From: an uncultured Eubacteriales bacterium
Lineage (GTDB): Bacteria > Bacillota > Clostridia > Oscillospirales > Butyricicoccaceae
Assembly (NCBI GenBank): GCA_934675045.1
Contig: CAKUPI010000095.1
Coordinates: 1-7,051 of the forward strand
Length of the DNA stretch: 7,051 nucleotides
Reading direction: 5' to 3'
Shown: piece after piece, positions 1 through 5,182 of the stretch
Layout of the letters: each line of letters opens with the position of its first letter
How positions within the stretch are numbered: position 1 is the first letter of the stretch
The notes under the pieces: model-generated
The model's database searches: none
Told to the model about the DNA's origin: nothing
What the model saw: only the letters and a program-made list of their open reading frames with translations
Position numbers and translations under genes: made by a program

Positions 1-191
1 CCATAGAAGAGGCCGATATGCTCATCGTCGGCGGCACGTCGCTCGTCGTCTGGCCGGCCGCCGCGCTGGTCGATTATTACCGCGGCTCGCGGCTGGTGCT
101 CATCAACCGCGAACCGACGCGGGTCAGCGAACGCGCCGATCTGGCCATCACCGACAGCATCGGCGCCGTATTGGGGAGGAAGCAAGCATGA
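1..191 (+). CDS. Sirtuin (Sir2-family NAD-dependent protein deacylase), C-terminal end, 5' truncated by window
   Basis: The frame is open from base 3 to a TGA at 189-191 and gives 62 residues; the rest lies off the left edge. The visible part matches the end of the Sir2 Rossmann fold: a GTSLVVWPAA stretch (fragment residues 11-20), the classic NAD-contacting GTSL/PA motif, followed by LVLINREPT (about 33-41) and ERADLAITDSIGAVL, equivalent to the ADLxI...G.VL ending of bacterial sirtuins. Known family role: cytoplasmic NAD-dependent removal of acetyl or other acyl groups from lysines, yielding nicotinamide and O-acyl-ADP-ribose. The catalytic His and the zinc cysteines would be upstream and cannot be checked. 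The stop overlaps the next gene's start (ATGA), so the two are probably cotranscribed and translationally coupled. The family call is fairly sure; the acyl specificity is unknown. Confidence 0.85.
   Translation, partial: IEEADMLIVGGTSLVVWPAAALVDYYRGSRLVLINREPTRVSERADLAITDSIGAVLGRKQA
173..180 (+). promoter_or_regulatory. Ribosome binding site for the HutD-family gene
   Basis: GGGGAGGA lies 7 bases before the ATG at 188, inside the end of the sirtuin gene. It supports ATG 188 as the start and re-initiation at the ATGA overlap. Confidence 0.75.
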
Positions 192-760
192 AAGCAGAAC
201 TGCTGCACGCGCCCGCCGTCAGCCGGTGGAGCGGCGGGAGCACGGCGGAGATCGCGCTCTGGCCGCCGGAGAGCGCCTACCGCGAGCGCAATTTTTTGTG
301 GCGGCTCAGCTCGGCCACCGTCGAGTGCGAAAGCTCGGTCTTTACCAGCCTGCCGGATTACAACCGCATCATCGCGCTGCTGGGCGGCGAGCTGACGCTG
401 TCGATCGCAGGCGGGCAGGAGGTGGAGCTGGGCTGCTGCCGGCCCTATTCCTTTGACGGCGGTCAGCCGGTGGAAAGCCGCGGCCGGGCGGTCGATTTCA
501 ACCTGATGCTGCGCAAGGGCCGGTGCGAGGGGGACATGCGCCCGCTGTGCGGGGGAGAGATCTCCCTTGCGGGAAAAGCGGGCTTTGCGCAGTGCGCGCA
601 TCTGGTGTACGCGCCCGACCCGGTCACGGTGCGCTGGGAGGGCGGAGGGTGCATTGTGCCCGCCGGCGGCTGCCTGCGCATCGGTCTCAGGCAGGAGGAA
701 AGCTGCCGCGTCCGGGTTTCGCCGCGCGGGCGCGCCATGCTGGCCAGTGTTTGGTACTGA
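188..760 (+). CDS. HutD/Ves-family cupin protein
   Basis: This is a 190-residue soluble protein, about the usual HutD length. The sequence shows the family landmarks in order: WSGGSTAE (residues 14-21), FLWRLSSATVE (36-46), a PDYNRIIALLGGELTL stretch (57-71) matching the 'fpg.dR.l..l.G' strand of the first cupin barrel, FDGGQPV (89-95), and DFNLMLRKG (103-111), the HutD 'DFNvM.R.g' signature. No signal peptide or membrane segment is visible. HutD family members form a bicupin. In Pseudomonas, HutD sits in the histidine-utilisation operon and is reported to limit hut activity; E. coli Ves is a homologue of unclear role. No hut genes are visible here, so a histidine role is unsupported. The start is fixed by GGGGAGGA 7 bases upstream and the ATGA overlap with the sirtuin gene. 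The family is confident; the biochemical function is not known. Confidence 0.87.
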   Translation: MKAELLHAPAVSRWSGGSTAEIALWPPESAYRERNFLWRLSSATVECESSVFTSLPDYNRIIALLGGELTLSIAGGQEVELGCCRPYSFDGGQPVESRGRAVDFNLMLRKGRCEGDMRPLCGGEISLAGKAGFAQCAHLVYAPDPVTVRWEGGGCIVPAGGCLRIGLRQEESCRVRVSPRGRAMLASVWY

Positions 761-807
761 AGCGGGCCGAGGCCCCTTTGGAGGATAGATTCTGACGGAC
801 ATTCAAA

Positions 808-813
808 AGGAGG
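808..813 (+). promoter_or_regulatory. Strong ribosome binding site for the D-aminoacylase gene
   Basis: A perfect AGGAGG, preceded by AAA, ends 7 bases before ATG 821. A nearer ATG at 814 is out of frame and abuts the site, so 821 is the start. Confidence 0.85.
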
Positions 814-820
814 ATGCAAG

Positions 821-2425
821 ATGTACGACATTGTCATCAAAAACGGTCTGGTGGCCGACGGCACGGGGGAAAAGGCCTATCGCGCCGACGTCGCCGTCAA
901 GGACGGCAAAATCGCCAAAATCGCACCGAAGATCGAGGAAGAAGCCCATCGCGTGCTCGACGCCGAGGGGCTTGTGGTGTCGCCCGGCTTTGTCGACAAC
1001 CACTCGCACGGTGACACGACCTTTTTGGCCGGCACCAGCGCCTTTAACTACCTGGAGCAGGGCACTACCTGTGAAATCGCGGGGCAGTGCGGCTCGTCGC
1101 CGGCACCCTCCTATCCCGGCGTTTTCAAAGATTCCGAAATGGTGATCGAGGGCTTCCCCACGGAAAAGATGATGAAAGTGTGCGATACCGTCACCTCTTT
1201 CTGCCAATACGTCGACACCATGGAGCTGGGCACCAATATGGCCTTTTTGCTCGGGCACGGCACCGTGCGCGCCCGCGTCATGGGGCATACAGACGCCGAG
1301 CCGACCCCCGAGCAGCTGGAGCAGATGAAGGCGCTGGTCGCCGAGGGAATGCAGAACGGCTGCGTCGGCATTTCCACCGGCCTGATTTACCCGCCCTCCA
1401 TTTACGGCAAAACGCCCGAGCTGATCGAGCTGGCCAAGGTGGTCGCCCAGTACGGCGGCGTTTACACCAGCCACATCCGCGGCGAGGGCGACACCCTGAT
1501 TGAGGCGGTGGCCGAGGCCATTGAAATCGGCGAAAAGGCCGGCTGCCCGGTCCACATCTCGCACTGCAAGGTGACGGGCATGCACAACAAGGGAAAATCG
1601 GTGCAGACGCTGAAGATGATCGACGAGGCCAATGCGCGCGGCGTGCGCGTCACCGGCGATCAGTACCCGTACACGGCCGGCTGCACCGGCCTGATCTCCG
1701 CCATGCCGCCCCAGTACATGACCGAAGGCCCCGACGCCTTTGTCGCAAAGCTGTCGCAGCGCGCCTTCCGCGACGAGGTGACCGAGGTGCTCAAAGCCGG
1801 GCTGGTGGGCGAAAACTTCCTGCGCGACTGCGGCTTTGAAGGTTGCCTCATTCTGGGCGCGCTCAAGACGCCGGAGCACATCGGCAAGACGCTGGCCGAC
1901 GTGGCCGCGGAGTGGAACCGGGACCCGTACGAAACCACCTACGATCTGCTGGAGCAGAACGCCGGGCGCGTTCACACGGCCTTCTTTATGCAGAACGACG
2001 AGGATATGATGCGTATTCTGGCCCACCCGCACATAACAGCGGGCAGCGACTGGTGGCACGAGCCGGTTCGGTACGGGGCGGAAAAGCTGGGCGGTGCCCA
2101 TCCGCGCGGCATGGCCACGCTGCCGAGACACCTGCGTCTGGTGCGCGAGAACAACCTGATGCCGATGGAAAAGGCCGTTTACCGCCTGACCGGCATGGCG
2201 GCCGAGATCTGCGGCGTGCCGGGCATCGGTTATCTGCGCGAGGGCTATGACGCCAACATCTGCGTCTTTGACTGGGAGACCATCGGCGACACCAACGATT
2301 ACCTGCATCCCTTTGCCCCCAACACCGGCATCCGCTGGGTGCTCGTCAACGGCAAGGTGGCCGTCGAAGAGGGAAAGGCCACCGGCGTCAAGGCCGGCAA
2401 GCGCCTCATTCACCCGGCAAAATAA
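821..2425 (+). CDS. N-acyl-D-amino-acid deacylase (D-aminoacylase, amidohydrolase superfamily)
   Basis: This 534-residue cytoplasmic enzyme is full length for D-aminoacylases (about 480-540). It would hydrolyse N-acyl-D-amino acids to a free D-amino acid plus a carboxylate. Metal and active-site residues can be placed by family motif: HSH at 61-63 (GFVDNHSHGD), Cys90 in GQCGSSPAP (the family's metal-bridging Cys in a GNCG-like motif), His218 in TSHIRGEGD, His248 in HISHCKVTG, and Asp410 in TAGSDWWHE. Around these are the family's GISTGLIYPP (183-192), HPRGMATLPRHL (427-438), and a C-terminal composite beta-sandwich part with YLREGYDANICVFD and WVLVNGKV. The N-terminal 55 residues supply the first beta-sandwich strands (IVIKNGLVADGTG). 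The related dihydroorotase/hydantoinase groups use a carboxylated Lys, whereas the Cys here marks the D-aminoacylase group. It follows HutD by 60 bases on the same strand with its own strong ribosome binding site, so it may be an operon member or have its own promoter. Substrate side chain (D-Glu, D-Asp or hydrophobic) cannot be read. Confidence 0.95.
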   Translation: MYDIVIKNGLVADGTGEKAYRADVAVKDGKIAKIAPKIEEEAHRVLDAEGLVVSPGFVDNHSHGDTTFLAGTSAFNYLEQGTTCEIAGQCGSSPAPSYPGVFKDSEMVIEGFPTEKMMKVCDTVTSFCQYVDTMELGTNMAFLLGHGTVRARVMGHTDAEPTPEQLEQMKALVAEGMQNGCVGISTGLIYPPSIYGKTPELIELAKVVAQYGGVYTSHIRGEGDTLIEAVAEAIEIGEKAGCPVHISHCKVTGMHNKGKSVQTLKMIDEANARGVRVTGDQYPYTAGCTGLISAMPPQYMTEGPDAFVAKLSQRAFRDEVTEVLKAGLVGENFLRDCGFEGCLILGALKTPEHIGKTLADVAAEWNRDPYETTYDLLEQNAGRVHTAFFMQNDEDMMRILAHPHITAGSDWWHEPVRYGAEKLGGAHPRGMATLPRHLRLVRENNLMPMEKAVYRLTGMAAEICGVPGIGYLREGYDANICVFDWETIGDTNDYLHPFAPNTGIRWVLVNGKVAVEEGKATGVKAGKRLIHPAK

Positions 2426-2460
2426 GCGAATTCCCCGCCGCTTAAGGCGAATGGCTACGG

Positions 2461-2481
2461 GGCACAGGCTTCCGCCGTGCC
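2461..2481. repeat. Small stem-loop downstream of the D-aminoacylase gene
   Basis: GGCAC (2461-2465) can pair with GTGCC (2477-2481) around an 11-base loop. It directly precedes the much stronger hairpin at 2484-2520. A weak element by itself; it may be part of the 3' end of the D-aminoacylase transcript. Confidence 0.35.
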
Positions 2482-2483
2482 TT

Positions 2484-2520
2484 GCAAGGAGCGGACAGCG
2501 TTTGCTGTCCGCTCCCTTGC
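2484..2520 (+). terminator. Long GC-rich hairpin, probable (possibly decayed) terminator of the left gene block
   Basis: The 12-base arm GGAGCGGACAGC (2488-2499) is a perfect inverted repeat of GCTGTCCGCTCC (2504-2515) around the loop GTTT. With one extra C bulged on the 3' side, the stem extends through GCAA/TTGC to about 16 pairs (2484-2520). It starts 59 bases after the D-aminoacylase stop, the normal place for a terminator. However, the following bases (GGTTTCTCTG) are only mildly T-rich, so a standard intrinsic terminator is not fully supported. It could instead be a terminator whose T tract has decayed, or an mRNA-stabilising 3' stem. Confidence 0.6.
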
Positions 2521-2539
2521 GGTTTCTCTGTATTGCTGC

Positions 2540-2755
2540 TGGGAGGCCGGCAAGACCTACTGCCCGATGGGGCTTTCCGGCATGGGCAAGGCCACGCTGT
2601 TCCGTATCCTGATGGGGCCGGGAAAGCCCGGCGCCGGGAGAATAGACGGTCTTGGGGAAAATGACGTCACCGCCACATTTCAGGAGGATCGCCTGTTTAT
2701 GTGGCTTTCTCCCGGGGAAAATGCGGCCATCATGTATAAGACCAGGCCGGGCTGA
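2540..2755 (+). pseudogene. Relic of an ABC transporter ATP-binding protein (nitrate/sulfonate/taurine type), N-terminal fragment
   Basis: About 72 codons read like the start of an SsuB/TauB-type ATPase: WEAGKTYCPMG, then a damaged Walker A, GLSGMGKATL, then FRILMGPGKPGAGRI, and a Q-loop region FQEDRLFMWLSPGEN that resembles the FQEDRLLPWLS..EN of this subfamily. The last Walker A position, normally Ser or Thr after the Lys, is Ala, which should impair Mg-ATP binding. The frame stops at 2753-2755, before any signature motif, Walker B or H-loop, so about two thirds of a normal 240-260 residue ATPase is missing. Past the stop, the same frame continues with a possible further remnant (TAENLAKIQCEG) to about 2800. 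The upstream part of the open frame crosses the GC hairpin and has no likeness to the family. No start codon with a convincing ribosome binding site is seen. I judge it a non-functional fragment; the assignment rests on motif recognition only. Confidence 0.62.
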
Positions 2756-2806
2756 GCAAAGACCGCCGAGAATCTGGCAAAAATCCAATGCGAGGGGGCG
2801 CAAAAA

Positions 2807-3082
2807 ATGAACAGGGCAGCACAGGCAGAATCAGAATGGGTACAGCTGGTAAGAGACAGGTACGAGCCTGAGCCGGATGCGGAGATGTCGTATGAGGAGG
2901 AAGGGTATCTTCTTTGCCTTTTAAACGCGCCGGAGCAATACGAAAACGAAGATGAAATGCTGGCTTATGCAAAAGCTCGTCCGGAAGCCACGATGAAAGA
3001 ACTGGTGGAATACTGGGACAGCATAACGCCCGATGGGCTGCCGCCCGGAGATGACGGTGCAGACCTGTTGGATGACGAATAA
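2807..3082 (+). CDS. Small acidic hypothetical protein, possibly phage-derived
   Basis: This 91-residue ORF starts at an ATG with GAGGGGG (2792-2798) 8 bases upstream. I do not recognise the family. By my count it has 26 Asp/Glu and 6 Arg/Lys, so it is strongly acidic, and it ends in an Asp-rich tail (GDDGADLLDDE). There are no Cys pairs, signal peptide or membrane segments. The middle (about residues 39-70: APEQYENEDEM, AYAKARPEATMKELVEYW) looks amphipathic and helical. Codon use is more A/T-rich than in the flanking enzyme genes, like the phage protease relic 81 bases downstream. It therefore may belong to the same prophage remnant, where small genes of unknown role lie around the portal-protease-capsid module. 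It shares the reading frame of the ABC relic upstream, separated by its stop. It is likely a real gene or a recently orphaned one; its function is unknown. Confidence 0.6.
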   Translation: MNRAAQAESEWVQLVRDRYEPEPDAEMSYEEEGYLLCLLNAPEQYENEDEMLAYAKARPEATMKELVEYWDSITPDGLPPGDDGADLLDDE

Positions 3083-3150
3083 CAGTGAACAACAGAATAC
3101 CGCAGTGTGGGGCATATCGGAAACGGTGTGCCTTTTTGCTGCTCATTTTT

Positions 3151-3156
3151 AGGAGG
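3151..3156 (+). promoter_or_regulatory. Ribosome binding site of the prohead protease relic
   Basis: A perfect AGGAGG stands 4 bases before ATG 3161 and 7 bases before ATG 3164. The two ATGs are adjacent and in frame; the spacing favours 3164. The site has survived although the gene behind it is broken. Confidence 0.7.
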
Positions 3157-3163
3157 CGAAATG

Positions 3164-3526
3164 ATGAAAATAGAAATCAGAGCAGATGGCGCCCACATCT
3201 CGGGGTATGTCAATGCCACCGAAAAAAAAGAGCCGGCCGGTTATGACGCCGCACGGTTTGGTGGTGGAAGAAATCGAGCCGCGCGCCTTCGAACAGGCCA
3301 TTTCCCGAGCCGGGAACATCACGCTGACGCTGGATCACGATCAAACAAACGTCTATGCCAGCACCAAAGATGGTCGCTGAAGCTGTACGAGGACAGCATC
3401 GGCCTGCATGCCGATGTGTTGGTAACCGACGAAACGCTGATAGAACTGGCGAGGAAAGGCAGAATCAAGGGATGTCTTTTTGGCATGGTACGCCGGGAAG
3501 GTTTATCAAGACATGAAGGGAAGTGA
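3164..3526 (+). pseudogene. HK97-family phage prohead protease, frameshifted and truncated
   Basis: Three reading-frame segments join into one protein resembling the N-terminal half of a caudoviral capsid maturation protease (peptidase S78/U35). Segment 1, from 3164: MKIEIRADGAHISGYVNATEKK. Segment 2, from about 3230 in the next frame: SRPVMTPHGLVVEEIEPRAF, then ending in LTLDHDQTNVYASTKDG. Segment 3, from 3377 back in the first frame: LKLYEDSIGLHADVLVTDE, then LARKGRIKG. The first shift fits one extra A in the 8-A run at 3222-3229; the second fits one lost base at about 3375-3376. The His in LDHD corresponds to the family's catalytic His (N/D-H-D). Near the end, KGCLFGM replaces the expected GWSFGM-like motif, so the catalytic Ser is missing. 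This fits loss of a G and gain of a T within about ten bases (near 3471-3482). The frame then runs into unrelated residues and stops at 3524-3526, well short of the usual 180-220 residues. No capsid, portal or terminase gene is recognisable nearby, so this is an isolated prophage scar. A functional protease is very unlikely. Confidence 0.8.
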
Positions 3527-3606
3527 CACGGGAGAAGTTTAACCGGACGAAAGACGCTGATCCGCAGCAGAAAACAATGGACATGACCGAGGTCTTGCAA
3601 GAATAG
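3523..3606 (+). other. Short open stretch after the protease relic, possible further phage remnant
   Basis: A 27-codon open stretch (GTG 3523 to TAG 3604-3606) encodes a charged peptide, EKFNRTKDADPQQKTMDM then TEVLQE, that reads like a protein C-terminus. No ribosome binding site or start is convincing. I cannot assign a family. It may be the end of another decayed phage gene in a different frame, or chance. Otherwise 3527-3646 shows no gene. Confidence 0.2.
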
Positions 3607-3646
3607 AATTGGCAGCATCAGTAAAAAAACTGTACAGGGTAAGATA

Positions 3647-3677
3647 AAAGCAGACACTCGAAAAGAGTGTCTGCTTT
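3647..3677 (-). terminator. Intrinsic terminator of the peptide transporter/amidase operon
   Basis: A perfect 13-pair stem, AAAGCAGACACTC (3647-3659) with GAGTGTCTGCTTT (3665-3677), closes a 5-base loop. It lies 38 bases beyond the amidase stop. Read on the minus strand, the stem ends in CTTT and continues TATCTT, a usable U-rich tail; on the plus strand the tail is only TTTCTG. It therefore mainly terminates the minus-strand operon, and may also stop stray plus-strand transcripts from the relic zone. Confidence 0.85.
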
Positions 3678-3715
3678 CTGTAGAGAAAAAGCAAAATCGA
3701 TTTGAAAGCCGCTGT

Positions 3716-5164
3716 TTATACCGCGAAAACCGGTTTTTTCCGGCGCTGGGAGATTTGTTCATACGCATATGCGGCGGCGATCAGCCGGGGCTCATCATAA
3801 GCGCGGCCAATAAAGGTGATCCCGTAAGGGGTACCGTCAGAGCAATAGCCGGCGGGCACGCAGATGGAGGGATAGCCCGATACGGGGGAAAGCCCGGAAA
3901 ACATCGGGGTGACCAAAAGGTCCAGCTCGTATTCCGAGAAAACGCGATCAAGGCCATGCCGCGCAAGGTCAATACACTTCATACGGGCATCGATGTAGGC
4001 AGGATCGGCCAGCGCACGGCTGGCCAGAAGCTGCGCGTCCAATAAAATGCTCATGCCGTATTTGAGGCCTTCTTTGGGATGCTCTGAATAGAACCGGATC
4101 ATGTCGAGCAGCGACCGTATGGGCTGCGCCGGGCTGGTTGAGGCCAGATAAGCATTCAGGCACTGCCGGAATTCGTAGAGCATGACATCGCGGTCCGGAA
4201 GCTCGGTGCAAAGATTGGCAGGATCGACGACAATGGCGCCGCCCTTTTTCATATCCTGAATGGCAGCCTGAGCCAGGGCGCGATGTTCGTCGGTAAAGGA
4301 CATGAGGGAGCTGTCGGGCTCGGCGCCGTGCCAGTTAATGCCGAGCCGCAAGCCCGAAAGGCCGTCGGTGCGCAGGAAATCCGTATAATCAGAGGGGATT
4401 TTATCGTCAATATACCAGCTGGCCGGGTCGTTTTCATCGGTTCCGGCCAAAATGTTGAGCAGTGCGGCGGCATCGGCCACTGTGCGGGCCATGGGGCCGG
4501 CCGTGTCCTGAGCGGTGCATATGGGCAGGATGCCGTGACGGCTGATCAGGCCCATGGTGGGCTTGATGCCCACGCAGCCGTTGATAAAGGCCGGCGCGAT
4601 AATCGACCCGTTTGTTTCCGTTCCGACCGACAGCGCGCACAGATTGGCCGATACGGAGACCGCCGATCCGGTGCTGGACCCCCAAACCTCGGCGCCCGGC
4701 TTATAGGGGTTTATGACTTGCCCGCCGCGGGACGAGTACCCGCTTTTCATGGTATAGGACATGAAGTTGGCCAGCTCGGTCATGTTCGCCTTGCCGAGAA
4801 TGACCAGCCCGGCGTCACGAAGCCGCGTGACGATCGAAGCGTCATAGGGTGCAAAATTGTCCGCCAGCGCCAAGGAGCCTGCGCTGGTGTGCATTTTGTC
4901 GCAGGTATTGATGTTGTCCTTGAGAATGACGGGAATGCCGTGCAGCGGGGAACGAACAGAGCCCTGCCGGCGCTGGCGGTCCATTGCCTGCGCAATGTGC
5001 AGCGCGTCCGGATTGATTTCAAGGATGGAGTTGAGCGAAGGGCCGCTTTGGTCAATGCGCGCAATGCGCTCCAGATACATCCGGGTCAGCTGCTCCGAGG
5101 TCAGTTCTCCCGTTTCAAAAGCGCGCTGAATGTCCGCAACGGTACATTCTTCCAGAGTAAACAT
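3716..5164 (-). CDS. Amidase-signature family amidase (peptide-amidase-like)
   Basis: This 482-residue enzyme has the full length of the amidase-signature (AS) family. The Ser-cisSer-Lys triad can be placed: Lys82 in GIPVILKDNI, Ser163 in WGSSTGSAVSVSAN, and the nucleophile Ser187 in VGTETNGSIIAPAF. The spacing of 24 between the two serines is the family value. Further family stretches are LRDAGLVILGKANMTELANF (115-134), GCVGIKPTMGLISRHGILPI (197-216) and QDTAGPMARTVADAAALL (219-236). No signal peptide is visible, so it is probably cytoplasmic. The single-gene context, with no GatB/GatC, and the MHTSAGSLAL and SGYSSRGGQV regions fit stand-alone peptide-amidase-like members rather than the GatA tRNA amidotransferase subunit. 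Lying 18 bases after an OppF-like ATPase and before the terminator, it probably acts on imported peptides or peptide amides. The start ATG (5162-5164) has AAAGGTGG 6 bases upstream. Family certain, substrate inferred. Confidence 0.95.
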   Translation of the reverse strand: MFTLEECTVADIQRAFETGELTSEQLTRMYLERIARIDQSGPSLNSILEINPDALHIAQAMDRQRRQGSVRSPLHGIPVILKDNINTCDKMHTSAGSLALADNFAPYDASIVTRLRDAGLVILGKANMTELANFMSYTMKSGYSSRGGQVINPYKPGAEVWGSSTGSAVSVSANLCALSVGTETNGSIIAPAFINGCVGIKPTMGLISRHGILPICTAQDTAGPMARTVADAAALLNILAGTDENDPASWYIDDKIPSDYTDFLRTDGLSGLRLGINWHGAEPDSSLMSFTDEHRALAQAAIQDMKKGGAIVVDPANLCTELPDRDVMLYEFRQCLNAYLASTSPAQPIRSLLDMIRFYSEHPKEGLKYGMSILLDAQLLASRALADPAYIDARMKCIDLARHGLDRVFSEYELDLLVTPMFSGLSPVSGYPSICVPAGYCSDGTPYGITFIGRAYDEPRLIAAAYAYEQISQRRKKPVFAV

Positions 5165-5170
5165 ACAAAA

Positions 5171-5178
5171 CCACCTTT
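5171..5178 (-). promoter_or_regulatory. Ribosome binding site of the amidase gene
   Basis: On the minus strand AAAGGTGG lies 6 bases before the ATG at 5164, in the 18-base gap after the OppF-like gene. It fixes the start and argues for translation from a shared transcript. Confidence 0.75.
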
Positions 5179-5182
5179 CAAA

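Noticed and set aside
764..778. GGGCC/GGCCC palindrome between the HutD-family and D-aminoacylase genes as a terminator
   Set aside because: Only 4-5 pairs with a 2-4 base loop and no following T tract, so it is too weak to separate the two genes.
77..802. A 241-codon open frame on the minus strand opposite the sirtuin end and the HutD-family gene
   Set aside because: Pro/Ala/Arg-rich shadow translation; the plus-strand genes explain this stretch fully.
2477..2540. The ATG at 2477 as the start of a 92-residue protein
   Set aside because: Its first 20 codons run through the GC-rich hairpin, it has no clear ribosome binding site, and likeness to ABC ATPases begins only near 2540.
803..2803. 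A 666-codon open frame on the minus strand opposite the D-aminoacylase gene
   Set aside because: It is the antisense shadow of a GC-rich gene with strong third-position bias. The plus strand has a perfect ribosome binding site and all catalytic motifs; the minus-strand translation shows no family-like pattern.
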